Positions 10,826-20,525 of a stretch of 64,000 nt of DNA are shown here, piece by piece. The stretch is from Fructilactobacillus fructivorans (GTDB lineage: Bacteria > Bacillota > Bacilli > Lactobacillales > Lactobacillaceae): contig NZ_AZDS01000004.1 in assembly GCF_001434095.1 (NCBI RefSeq), positions 1 to 64,000 of the forward strand, given 5' to 3'. A program made the translations under genes and the position numbers. The notes under the pieces were generated by a model. That model made no database searches. It worked only from the letters and a program-made list of their open reading frames with translations, and was not told the origin of the DNA. Within the stretch, counting starts at the first letter, position 1. Each line of letters begins with the position of its first letter.

Positions 10826-13800
10826 GCTCTTCTTGTTCCAATCTGATTTTACTTAAGCCACTAACAAACTTATACAACTGGCTTAACCAATCTTTGTCTT
10901 TCATAGTTGGTTGAACCACTAATTTAATCTGATAGCGTCCGTCCACAACCTTAACGGCTGATCGAAAGTCAGTATCAGCAATGGCCTTTAGGATATCCTT
11001 ACTAGTGAACTTTTGGGTTCCCGTTTTACTAACGGTTACCATCAAATTGCTTTGATCCTTTCGAATCTTTTCAATTAAATCATAATCAGCCAACATTTTG
11101 ATTCGGTCGATTTCAAGTAAGTTAGCAACTTCAACCGGATACTCACCAAAACGATCAATTAAGTCACTTTGAAGTTCCGTGAACTGATCTTCGCTGTCCA
11201 TCTGGCGAATCCGCTTATACAATTCAATCTTCTGTTGTTGATCTTCAATGTAGGTTGACGGCAGATAGGCTTCAATTCCAAGTTCAACCTTCGAATCCGA
11301 TTTTTCAACCACCCGATGCTGTCCTTTTTTCTTAGAAACCGCATCAGATAACATCTTAGTGTACATATCATAACCAACCGAATTGATGAAACCATGCTGC
11401 TGTTTGCCAAGCACATTTCCTGCTCCTCGAATGGAAAGGTCCCGCATGGCCACCTTAAATCCAGAACCCAACTCGGTGAAATCCTTAATGGCTTCCAAAC
11501 GATTCTCCGAAACCTCAGTCAAAACCTTGTTAGGCTGATACATAAAGTAGGCTTGCCCAACTCGATTACTGCGACCAATCCGACCTCGAATCTGATAAAG
11601 TTGGGAGAGTCCCATGCGATCAGCGTCTTCAACGAACAAAGTGTTAGCGTTTGGAATATCAACACCCGTTTCGATAATGGTGGTCGTAACCAATACATCA
11701 TAATCACCGTTTACGAAATCATACAGAATTCCTTCCATCTCATTTTCAGACATCTGACCATTAATGGAAGCAATTCTTGCATCCGGTAGTAACGTCTGCA
11801 GTTTATCAACCGTTTGATCAATGTCTTTGACCCGGTTATGCAGATAAAAGACTTGACCGCCCCGTTGCATTTCACGCCTGATTCCGTCCACGATGGAACC
11901 TTCATTTTGTTCCATCACGTAAGTTTGAATTGGATAACGATTAGCCGGCGGCGTCTCAATGACCGAAAGATCACGGACTCCCATCATCGACATGTTCAAC
12001 GTTCGCGGAATCGGGGTTGCCGTCAACGTTAATACATCAACGTTCGACCTCAATTCCTTAATCTTTTCTTTGTGCTTAACCCCAAAGCGTTGCTCTTCAT
12101 CCACAATGAGAAGTCCTAGATCATTGAACTTCACGTCTTTTGAAAGCAAACGATGGGTTCCAACCACGATGTCAATCTTGCCATCCTTTAAATCTTGAAT
12201 GGTCTGGCGAGTTTGCTTGGGGGTATCAAATCGAGACAACACCCCAACTTTAACCGGGAACCCGTCAAAACGTTCAATCATCGTCTCATAATGTTGTTGA
12301 GCTAAGACCGTTGTTGGTACTAGAAAAGCGACCTGCTTTCCAGCTTCAACCGCCTTAAAGGCAGCTCTTAGGGCAACTTCGGTCTTTCCATAGCCAACGT
12401 CTCCGACTAATAAACGATCCATCGGATGTGGACTTTCCATGTCTTTTTTAATTTCATCCGTGCTCCGAATTTGATCTGGGGTCTCAGTGTAAGGAAAGGC
12501 CTGTTCAAATTCAGTCTGGTATTGATCATCAACCGGAAAAGCATAACCGGATTCAGCCTCACGTTTGGCATACAAATCCACCAAATCATCGGCGATATCC
12601 TCTACTTTTGAAGCAACCGAACGCTTGGTTTTTGCCCATTCGGTACCACCAAGTTTATTAATTTTAGGGTGCTTATCTTCTGATGAAACGTATTTTTGAA
12701 CCAGATTTAATTGGTCAACTGGCACGTAAATTTTGGCACCCTTTTGGTAAGTTAAGGTCATATAGTCCTGATGCCGACCATCAACTTCCATGGTTTTCAT
12801 ACCATCATAACGACCAATTCCGTGGTTCACGTGCACAACGTAGTCCCCGGGTTTCAAGTCGGTATAACTCTTGATTCGCTCTGCGTTTGAAAAGGTCTGT
12901 CGTCTTACTCGTTTCTTCTTTTTTTGTTCGTTAACCCGTTTAAACATGTCTGATTCTGACACAACTGCCAGGTTAGCAGCCGGAAGGTCGAATCCATCCT
13001 TGAGGTTAGCGGACACAATCTGGGTTTTCCCCTTAATAATATTATCAGTGGTCGATTCAATGGCATCGACTCCAAAATCGTTTAAAGTGGAAGAAACTTT
13101 TTCAACCCGTTTTTCATCACCAACCGCAATTACCACGGTCCGTTTTTCGGTTTGATAACGCTGCATTTCAGCTTTAAACATCGGCATTTGCCCAAAGAAA
13201 CGCTGCATGGGATGAACTTTAATGTCGATGATGTCGGAAAGCTTCATCCTTCCTAATCCCTTTTGAAACAAAGAAAATAAGAGTGTGGCATGGTGATCAT
13301 TTCTAGTAATCGTCCTAAAGTCTAATGACAATTTCTGATCGGAAAATAACTCATGATTGTCCGCAATCGACTCACGCCAGTTTTTTTCATCGTTTTCAAG
13401 TTGCTTATTAGCATCCCGAACCCGACTGTAGTCATCGTAGACGACCATTCCATTTTCAGGCAGGTAGTCCAAAATTGACGTTTCTTTTTCGAAAATAAAC
13501 TGACTATACTCGCTCCACTTTTGATCAATCGATTTTCCCTTTAGTCCATCAATTACCTGCTGAATGTTATCAACCAGGATATCACTGCCATTATCCTTAA
13601 TGGCCTGATCTAATCGTTTTTGAAGTTCCTTAATCCCATGCTTTCGGTCCGCTTCACTTGGCAAGAAATCGGAAGCTGGCAACACGTTAATCTCATTGAT
13701 ATTTTTAACACTCCGTTGTGTTGCAGCATCAAAATATCGCATTGAATCAACTTCAGTGTCGAAGAAGTCAATTCGAACGGGATAATCCGAGTTTAATGGA

Positions 13801-14345
13801 TAAATATCTAAAATGGATCCCCGATTAGCGAATTCACCAGGAGCGGCTACCATGTTTTTTCTTTCGTAACCCATCTGGACTAACTCTTGCTGGATCTTTT
13901 CAAGATCCAAATCGTCACCCACCTGAGCATGTAATTGGGCTTGATTAAAACTAACTGGCTCAGGTAAATAACGTTTTAATCCCGCTGTTGAAACAATTAC
14001 TACGACCGGTTTCCCAGATTCAAGCGCATTTAATGCCCGAATTCGCTGAGCTCGATATTGGGGTGAACTCGTCGCAATCTCCGCTGCCACTAACTCTTCA
14101 GCAGGAAACTCAAAGACTTGGTCTGAATCCATGACATCATTAAACGACTCGGTCATTTGATCCGCATGATTCATCGTATCGGTAACGTAAATCGTTGGTT
14201 TTTGCTTATCATTAATTAATTGCTTTAAGAGTAGAGTCCGAGCGGAACCACTAGTTCCAGTAATTAGCTGCTTGGTATCTGGATCAAGCTTGGAACTAAT
14301 CTTCTCATATTGTGGCATTTCCTTAAGTGTTTCATCTAGCTTCAA
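10806..14345 (-). CDS. mfd: Transcription-repair coupling factor
   Basis: It removes RNA polymerase stalled at DNA lesions and recruits UvrA. The 1179 residues show all expected parts: a UvrB-like N-terminal region, the RNA-polymerase-interacting CarD-like domain (about 495-560, GDYVVHVNHGIGRYDG), the translocase with Walker A GDVGYGKTE (648-656) and VDEEQRFG (748-755), and the C-terminal TRCF domain. The gene follows pth by 32 bp and overlaps the flippase by 20 bp. The order pth-mfd-flippase-rqcP is conserved in Firmicutes. Confidence 0.98.
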   Translation of the reverse strand: MKLDETLKEMPQYEKISSKLDPDTKQLITGTSGSARTLLLKQLINDKQKPTIYVTDTMNHADQMTESFNDVMDSDQVFEFPAEELVAAEIATSSPQYRAQRIRALNALESGKPVVVIVSTAGLKRYLPEPVSFNQAQLHAQVGDDLDLEKIQQELVQMGYERKNMVAAPGEFANRGSILDIYPLNSDYPVRIDFFDTEVDSMRYFDAATQRSVKNINEINVLPASDFLPSEADRKHGIKELQKRLDQAIKDNGSDILVDNIQQVIDGLKGKSIDQKWSEYSQFIFEKETSILDYLPENGMVVYDDYSRVRDANKQLENDEKNWRESIADNHELFSDQKLSLDFRTITRNDHHATLLFSLFQKGLGRMKLSDIIDIKVHPMQRFFGQMPMFKAEMQRYQTEKRTVVIAVGDEKRVEKVSSTLNDFGVDAIESTTDNIIKGKTQIVSANLKDGFDLPAANLAVVSESDMFKRVNEQKKKKRVRRQTFSNAERIKSYTDLKPGDYVVHVNHGIGRYDGMKTMEVDGRHQDYMTLTYQKGAKIYVPVDQLNLVQKYVSSEDKHPKINKLGGTEWAKTKRSVASKVEDIADDLVDLYAKREAESGYAFPVDDQYQTEFEQAFPYTETPDQIRSTDEIKKDMESPHPMDRLLVGDVGYGKTEVALRAAFKAVEAGKQVAFLVPTTVLAQQHYETMIERFDGFPVKVGVLSRFDTPKQTRQTIQDLKDGKIDIVVGTHRLLSKDVKFNDLGLLIVDEEQRFGVKHKEKIKELRSNVDVLTLTATPIPRTLNMSMMGVRDLSVIETPPANRYPIQTYVMEQNEGSIVDGIRREMQRGGQVFYLHNRVKDIDQTVDKLQTLLPDARIASINGQMSENEMEGILYDFVNGDYDVLVTTTIIETGVDIPNANTLFVEDADRMGLSQLYQIRGRIGRSNRVGQAYFMYQPNKVLTEVSENRLEAIKDFTELGSGFKVAMRDLSIRGAGNVLGKQQHGFINSVGYDMYTKMLSDAVSKKKGQHRVVEKSDSKVELGIEAYLPSTYIEDQQQKIELYKRIRQMDSEDQFTELQSDLIDRFGEYPVEVANLLEIDRIKMLADYDLIEKIRKDQSNLMVTVSKTGTQKFTSKDILKAIADTDFRSAVKVVDGRYQIKLVVQPTMKDKDWLSQLYKFVSGLSKIRLEQEEHESKDK

Positions 14346-14377
14346 AAACTCATCCCCTCTCTATTTATTAATACGGA

Positions 14378-14938
14378 TTAATTAAACTGATTTTCTAATT
14401 TACTAAAGTTGGTTCCAGAAACCCACTCGTTCAGTGCTTTCACCGCATGATCCTTGGCTTCACCAAACGGAGCACGCTGTTCTAAACTAAATTTACCTAA
14501 TACATAATTAACAACACTCTCGCGTTTAGGATGGCTGGTTCCCACTTTAATTCGGTTAAACTGGTCGGTTCCCAGGTGAGCAATCATACTCTTAATTCCG
14601 TTATGTCCACCAGCAGACCCATGATTTCGTAAACGAATGCGACCAACTGGGAGATCCATGTCATCGTACACAATCACTAAGTCGTCTAAATCCAACTTGT
14701 AAAACTGCATCAAGGGATGAACGGCCCTTCCAGAGTCATTCATCATGGTGGTTGGTTTAACGACCATGACTTTTTCGCCATTTACAATTCCGGTTCCGTA
14801 CATGGCATCTAACTTTTGCTTGTTAATCTCAATGCCGTTTTGATCCGCAAACTGATCAACTACCATAAATCCGGTGTTATGTCTGGTTCCATCGAACTCA
14901 GAACCGACATTGCCTAATCCCACAATCATTTTCATCAT
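14378..14938 (-). CDS. pth: Peptidyl-tRNA hydrolase
   Basis: It cleaves peptidyl-tRNAs dropped from the ribosome so the tRNA can be reused. The signature GLGNVG (7-12) and the catalytic His20 in TRHNTGF are present, as are VKPTTMMNDSG and GGHNGIKS. From ATG 14938 the product is 186 residues, the family norm. GGGAG lies five bases upstream; a second ATG follows immediately at 14935. The longer frame to 14992 lacks a ribosome binding site. It heads the pth-mfd operon; the divergent ldh gene lies to its right. Confidence 0.95.
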   Translation of the reverse strand: MMKMIVGLGNVGSEFDGTRHNTGFMVVDQFADQNGIEINKQKLDAMYGTGIVNGEKVMVVKPTTMMNDSGRAVHPLMQFYKLDLDDLVIVYDDMDLPVGRIRLRNHGSAGGHNGIKSMIAHLGTDQFNRIKVGTSHPKRESVVNYVLGKFSLEQRAPFGEAKDHAVKALNEWVSGTNFSKLENQFN

Positions 14939-15069
14939 TAATGTCTCCCATTTACTTCTAATTAACGCAAAATGGCCGAAATGAATATTCACTCGGCTTA
15001 ATCATGTTTATTGTATCATAATAAATTAACGATTTGATTTGATACGCCACCACTTAACATAAGGTTCTG

Positions 15070-16089
<1,020 letters not shown>

Positions 16090-16100
16090 AATTTAATTTT

Positions 16101-16130
16101 AAAAAGCAGACATTTATGTCTGTTTTTTTA
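16101..16130 (+). terminator. Terminator after ldh
   Basis: GCAGACA-TTTA-TGTCTGT pairs at 16106-16123, flanked by five A and a seven-base T run. Confidence 0.9.
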
Positions 16131-16190
16131 TGCTCTCAGTTATTTTGTGTTAGTATTAATTAAATATTACTTACGTGAGGAGCCTTAGCC

Positions 16191-16862
16191 ATGATTTTGC
16201 AATCTTTAGTTAAACCTAAGAGCGACTTGATCACTGTGGACGAAAACACTGATCTTGACACTGCATTGAAATTAATGGAAAAGAACCATTTTCGTTGTAT
16301 CCCCGTCTTAGATGCCACTCACAAGGCATTTAAGGGAAATATTTATCGAATGCACATCTACAAACATGAAGCTGACGGCGGCAAGATGTCCGACTCGGTG
16401 ATGACGCTAATTCGGAACGAAACCAAGTTCGTTAACCTGAATTCCGCCTTTTTTAAGGTCTTCTTTACGATTAAAGATCTCCCGTACATTGCCATTTTAG
16501 ACGAGTTCAATGATTTCTACGGAATCTTAACCCACACCAAACTGATGGAAAGCTTATCTCAGTCTTGGAACGTAAAGTTTGGAAGCTACGTAATCTCTGT
16601 AATTTCACCTGGTGAACGAGGTGATTTAGAAGAGATGGCCCACATTATTACTAGGTACACCGCCATTTCCAGTGTTATCAGTCTGGATTCAGTAGATCGA
16701 ACCGGCAAAACAATTTATCGGACCATGTTTACCCTTCCTTCTAAAGTTACCAAGGAACGTTTAAACCGGATCATTGCCGCCCTTGAGCGCAAGGGCTTTA
16801 AGGTTCCCGAAGTAGAAGATTTAAAACAGGAGTCCAAAGAAACCCCAATCGAAGAAAATTAG
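16191..16862 (+). CDS. CBS-domain protein, cyclic-di-AMP-binding CbpA type
   Basis: A cytoplasmic 223-residue protein with a tandem CBS pair (about 1-140) followed by a roughly 75-residue ACT-like region (EMAHIITRYTAISSVISLDSV onward). This layout fits the Firmicutes c-di-AMP-binding protein family called CbpA. Recognition is by domain order and motif, not by a search, and the partner it controls is not evident. Its own ribosome binding site is GAGGAG before ATG 16191. It lies alone between ldh and the convergent mazF. Confidence 0.7.
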   Translation: MILQSLVKPKSDLITVDENTDLDTALKLMEKNHFRCIPVLDATHKAFKGNIYRMHIYKHEADGGKMSDSVMTLIRNETKFVNLNSAFFKVFFTIKDLPYIAILDEFNDFYGILTHTKLMESLSQSWNVKFGSYVISVISPGERGDLEEMAHIITRYTAISSVISLDSVDRTGKTIYRTMFTLPSKVTKERLNRIIAALERKGFKVPEVEDLKQESKETPIEEN

Positions 16863-16866
16863 ATAT

Positions 16867-16903
16867 AAAAAGGAACGTGGAATAATTCCACGTTCCTTTT
16901 TAT
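16867..16903. terminator. Bidirectional terminator, CBS gene / mazF
   Basis: GGAACGTGGA-ATAA-TTCCACGTTCC with A and T runs on both sides serves the converging transcripts. Confidence 0.9.
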
Positions 16904-16914
16904 ATTATGTATCA

Positions 16915-17286
16915 TCAGACTTCGTGTGTGCTCTGGCTGAGTCCCAGACTTAGGCTGAGACCAGCATCAACTTTTCTCATGATATCTTTACTTAAATGGG
17001 TGACATGATCTTTAAGACGCTGCTTATCAATTGTCCTAATTTGTTCTAACAGAATCACCGAACTCTTCTCAATTCCGGCGTTCTGAGGTGTAATGCCCAC
17101 GTGCGTAGGCATCTTGGGCTTTGTAATTCGAGCTGTAATAGCAGCCACAATCACAGTGGGACTATAGTGATTTCCCACGTTATTTTGCACTACCAACACA
17201 GGGCGCATCCCACCTTGTTCAGAACCAACGACTGGAGATAAGTCTGCATAGAAAATATCGCCACGTTTAATCTCAACGTTTTCCAT
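16915..17286 (-). CDS. mazF: MazF/PemK-family endoribonuclease toxin
   Basis: A sequence-specific mRNA interferase of a type II toxin-antitoxin pair. The N-terminal motif [19 protein letters not shown] (8-26) and RPVLVVQNN are characteristic, with conserved PTVIVAAIT and [10 protein letters not shown]. 123 residues is slightly longer than Bacillus NdoA (116), with a Leu/Ser-rich end. It is the last gene of alr-(87-aa protein)-mazF, equivalent to alr-ndoAI-ndoA in Bacillus. The preceding 87-aa gene, not an obvious MazE, would be its antitoxin by position. Confidence 0.92.
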   Translation of the reverse strand: MENVEIKRGDIFYADLSPVVGSEQGGMRPVLVVQNNVGNHYSPTVIVAAITARITKPKMPTHVGITPQNAGIEKSSVILLEQIRTIDKQRLKDHVTHLSKDIMRKVDAGLSLSLGLSQSTHEV

Positions 17287-17312
17287 AGACTATTCCTTCC
17301 GCATAAATAAAC

Positions 17313-17576
17313 TTACAGTCGTGACTTTTCGTTCTCATAGTCATCGAATAACCGCTTAGATACTTCATCTTCGCACGGAGAATACTCATCGACGATTAGC
17401 GAATTTAAGTTGGCCATAACTGAGTAGCCATAAATCAAAGAATTAATTAGAGGGTCTTTATCAAACGAGTCACAACTCATGGCAATCTTGTGGTTGTCAA
17501 AAGAAAGTCCTAGTTTGGTAGAATATTCTTCATTTTTCTGGATCCAGATAGGATTAATCACGTATTTGTATATCAT
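17313..17576 (-). CDS. Small protein of unknown family; positional candidate antitoxin for MazF
   Basis: 87 residues with a good GAGGGAG before ATG 17576. It lies 26 bp upstream of mazF and 24 bp downstream of alr, exactly where ndoAI/mazE sits in Bacillus. I see no ribbon-helix-helix or AbrB-type N-terminus: the sequence starts MIYKYVINPIWIQKNEEYST and has an acidic second half (DEYSPCEDEVSKRLFDDYEN). An acidic C-terminus would suit an antitoxin that plugs a basic toxin. No function is proven; the antitoxin role is inferred from position. Confidence 0.75.
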   Translation of the reverse strand: MIYKYVINPIWIQKNEEYSTKLGLSFDNHKIAMSCDSFDKDPLINSLIYGYSVMANLNSLIVDEYSPCEDEVSKRLFDDYENEKSRL

Positions 17577-17600
17577 GGAGATACTCCCTCTTACAAATAT

Positions 17601-18743
17601 TTACTTCAGATGATCACTTGACCGATAAACACGTGGTAAACGGCTAGAATACCCACATGCAATCTCATAATGAATGGTATGACAATAGTCAGCAACGTCC
17701 TGTAAAGTAATGGTATGATCGTGATCGGTTCCAACCAAGGTAACCTTAGTTCCGATCGGCATCTTGTAAGGTAACCTAACCATTAGTTGATCCATACATA
17801 CTCTACCAACGATGGGACAATACTGACCATCCACAAGAACTGAAAATCCCTGCATCGAGCGGCGAACACCGTCCGCATAGCCAACAGGAACCGTTCCAAT
17901 CCACTCCCTTGAATCGGATGTATAAGTTGCCCCGTATCCAATTGAACGACCGCTCTGAACCTCCTTCACGTAAATTAATTCGCTCGTAAAGCTCATGGCA
18001 GGTTCCAATTTAAATGGCGACGCAATCGCAACCCCAGACGGATTTAAACCATAGCCAGCCACTCCAAAACGGACCATGTTTCCCCCCGCTGCCTTGTGCC
18101 ACATACTAGTGGCCGAGTTAGCCACATGAACATAGCGCGGTTTCTCAGGAATTGCAGTCATTAATTCATTAAAATTGTCTAACTGATACTGAAAGTAATC
18201 ATCATCAGTGCTATCTGCAGTGGAAAAATGAGTAAAAACTCCCTCAAAATCAATATACTCGCTAGTTCGCTTCAACTCAACTATTGCATCTTTAACTTCA
18301 GAAACGGTTTGCAGTCCGATTCGTCCCATCCCCGTATCTAGAGCTAAATGCACCCTAATCTTGTTTTTAAGTCCCAACTTTTGGGCTAATTCAGCTGCCT
18401 GCTTGATCCAATCGACTGAACTAACCGTGACTGAAACGTTGTACTTCGAGATTAATGGGACGTTGCTCAAATCAGAAAGCCCTAAAACGAGAATCGGCTC
18501 TGAAACAAAGCCCGCTTCTCTAAGCTGAATGGCCTCATCCAAGATTGCAACACAAAAGCCAGTCGCTCCAGCTGCCTTAGCAATTCCGGCAACCTGAACC
18601 GCTCCATGGCCGTAAGCATTGGCTTTAACGACCATAAATAAATCCGACTTCGAGTCTAAACGTTTCCGCTCTTCACTAATATTATGAAAAATAGCATCTT
18701 CGTCAATCACTAGTTGTGCATTTCGGTTTTTTCCCACTGCCAT
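17601..18743 (-). CDS. alr: Alanine racemase
   Basis: A PLP enzyme that interconverts L- and D-alanine, supplying D-Ala for peptidoglycan and teichoic acids. The PLP-binding Lys40 is in VVKANAYGHG, and the catalytic Tyr region SIGYGATYTSD is in the C-terminal beta domain. 380 residues is standard. ATG 18743 follows AAGGAAG. In many lactobacilli acpS lies between the DEAD-box gene and alr; here it does not. The downstream small gene and mazF are closely spaced and probably cotranscribed. Confidence 0.97.
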   Translation of the reverse strand: MAVGKNRNAQLVIDEDAIFHNISEERKRLDSKSDLFMVVKANAYGHGAVQVAGIAKAAGATGFCVAILDEAIQLREAGFVSEPILVLGLSDLSNVPLISKYNVSVTVSSVDWIKQAAELAQKLGLKNKIRVHLALDTGMGRIGLQTVSEVKDAIVELKRTSEYIDFEGVFTHFSTADSTDDDYFQYQLDNFNELMTAIPEKPRYVHVANSATSMWHKAAGGNMVRFGVAGYGLNPSGVAIASPFKLEPAMSFTSELIYVKEVQSGRSIGYGATYTSDSREWIGTVPVGYADGVRRSMQGFSVLVDGQYCPIVGRVCMDQLMVRLPYKMPIGTKVTLVGTDHDHTITLQDVADYCHTIHYEIACGYSSRLPRVYRSSDHLK

Positions 18744-18822
18744 AACGTCTACTTCCTTGAATAAAGTACTATCTAATTATTCTTTGATGATTATTATAGC
18801 ACTTAACAAATTAATTTTCTAA

Positions 18823-18856
18823 ACAAAAAGAGAACCACTCGTGGTTCTCTTTTTTC
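18823..18856 (-). terminator. Terminator after cshA
   Basis: AGAGAACCAC-TC-GTGGTTCTCT with a T run on the minus strand. It lies between cshA and alr, so alr needs its own promoter. Confidence 0.9.
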
Positions 18857-20346
18857 TACTTATTCTTAATGACGAAACCCTTTGATTTACCGTGATTTCC
18901 ACCGTTACGTCCTCGTGAATCATGACGTCTAGAGTCATGTCCACCACGACGATTACCAAATCGTTTGTGACTGTTACGATCATTACGTTTCCCGTGATAA
19001 CCACCACTACGGTGTCCGCCGAATCCACCATGATTCTTGAGTGGTTTTTCAGCAGTAATATGAACCTTAACTTGATCTCTTGTCATGTCATTTAACAATG
19101 CCGATACTAAATCAACACTGTCATACTTTTCAAGTAACTTTTTAGCAACTCGTTCAAACTTGGCTGTATCAGTCTTTTGAACCAGTTTCTCAATATCATT
19201 TTCTGCAAACTTTAACTGTCCAGCAAGTGCTTCATCCTCTGAAGGTGGCTTCAAAGGTAACATTCTCACCTTGGTCAACTTTTCAATCCCACGAAGGTAA
19301 CTCATTTCGTTAGGGGTTACAAAAGTAACGGAAGTACCATGATGACCGGCACGACCAGTTCGTCCAATTCGATGGACATAACTTTCAGGATCCTGAGGAA
19401 TATCAAAGTTATAAACGTAAGTTACTCCTGAAACATCAATTCCTCTAGCAGCAACATCGGTTGCAACTAAGTAATTGATTTTGTCGTTTTTGAACTCATT
19501 CATAATTTGAGTACGACGCTTCTGAGTTAAATCACCATGAAGGCCGGCAGCACGATATCCTCGTGCAATTAGTCCCTTAGAAACTTCATCAACCCGACGC
19601 TTAGTTCGACAAAAAACGATGGTAACTTTGGGAGTTTGAACGTCAAACAAACGTGTCATCGTATCAAACTTCTCATTGTCCTTTACTTTAACGTAGTACT
19701 GATCAACTAAATCAGTGGTTAACTCCTTGGACTTAACGGTAATCTGCTTTGGATCCCTCATGAACTGAACCCCAACTCGCTTAATGGGAGCTGGCATCGT
19801 TGCTGAGAAAAGCAAAGTTTGTCGATCACTTGGAATGTTCTTGATGATACTCTCGATATCATCTAAGAAACCCATGTTAAGCATTTCATCCGCTTCATCC
19901 AAAACAAGGTACTTAACGTGACCAAGCTTTAAAGTACGACGATTAATGTGATCAAGAATCCGTCCTGGAGTTCCTACCACAATCTGTGGTGTCTTCTTCA
20001 AATCTCTAATCTGTTGACGGATGTCAGAACCACCATAAACAACCTGAACTCGAGCTCCTTCAACCCCACCGAGTCGTTGCATCTCTTTTTGGGTCTGAAT
20101 TGCTAGTTCTCTAGTTGGTGAAATGACAAGGGCCTGAACGTCTGGATTGTTCAGATCGATCTCTTGTAGAATTGGAAGGGCAAACGCAGCCGTTTTCCCG
20201 GTTCCAGTTTGAGCCTGTCCAATCACATCCTGACCCTTAAGCAATAATGGAATTGTTTGGGCTTGGATTGGAGTGGGTTCATCAAAGCCTGATTTCTCAA
20301 TGGCTTTTAGTAGACTATCTGATAGTCCTAAATCTTTAAACTTCAA
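18856..20346 (-). CDS. cshA: DEAD-box ATP-dependent RNA helicase, CshA type
   Basis: An RNA helicase for mRNA decay and ribosome assembly, often cold-induced. The Q-motif PTPIQAQTIP (25-34), motif I AQTGTGKT (45-52), DEAD (150-153), SAT, and the C-terminal HRIGRTGRAG are present. 496 residues; the last 55 or so form a basic low-complexity tail rich in Gly, His, Arg and Asn, a likely RNA-binding region. The start is TTG 20346 with AGGAGG seven bases upstream. It has a long leader (about 100 nt) containing an inverted repeat, described separately. Confidence 0.95.
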   Translation of the reverse strand: MKFKDLGLSDSLLKAIEKSGFDEPTPIQAQTIPLLLKGQDVIGQAQTGTGKTAAFALPILQEIDLNNPDVQALVISPTRELAIQTQKEMQRLGGVEGARVQVVYGGSDIRQQIRDLKKTPQIVVGTPGRILDHINRRTLKLGHVKYLVLDEADEMLNMGFLDDIESIIKNIPSDRQTLLFSATMPAPIKRVGVQFMRDPKQITVKSKELTTDLVDQYYVKVKDNEKFDTMTRLFDVQTPKVTIVFCRTKRRVDEVSKGLIARGYRAAGLHGDLTQKRRTQIMNEFKNDKINYLVATDVAARGIDVSGVTYVYNFDIPQDPESYVHRIGRTGRAGHHGTSVTFVTPNEMSYLRGIEKLTKVRMLPLKPPSEDEALAGQLKFAENDIEKLVQKTDTAKFERVAKKLLEKYDSVDLVSALLNDMTRDQVKVHITAEKPLKNHGGFGGHRSGGYHGKRNDRNSHKRFGNRRGGHDSRRHDSRGRNGGNHGKSKGFVIKNK

Positions 20347-20373
20347 ATGTGTTCCTCCTATTGAAACAACAAC

Positions 20374-20438
20374 TGTGGATTCAATAATTTGCTTGAGAAA
20401 AATCCGTTTCCCGTAGTGCGCAAGTCATCTGATCCACA
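20374..20438 (-). promoter_or_regulatory. Possible structured 5' leader of cshA
   Basis: On the minus strand a 7-bp inverted repeat (TGTGGAT at 20432-20438 with ATCCACA at 20374-20380) encloses a shorter CTTG/CAAG pair. A candidate promoter, TTGTGA-17-TAATAT, lies further upstream near 20480-20510. This fits a folded leader just before the ribosome binding site. Confidence 0.35.
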
Positions 20439-20525
20439 CTTATTTCTAAATACTTCAGCGATTACGTGTCTAAAATATATTACACCATTTAACCGAATTT
20501 CACAAATCAAAACCGCTAAGCAAAA

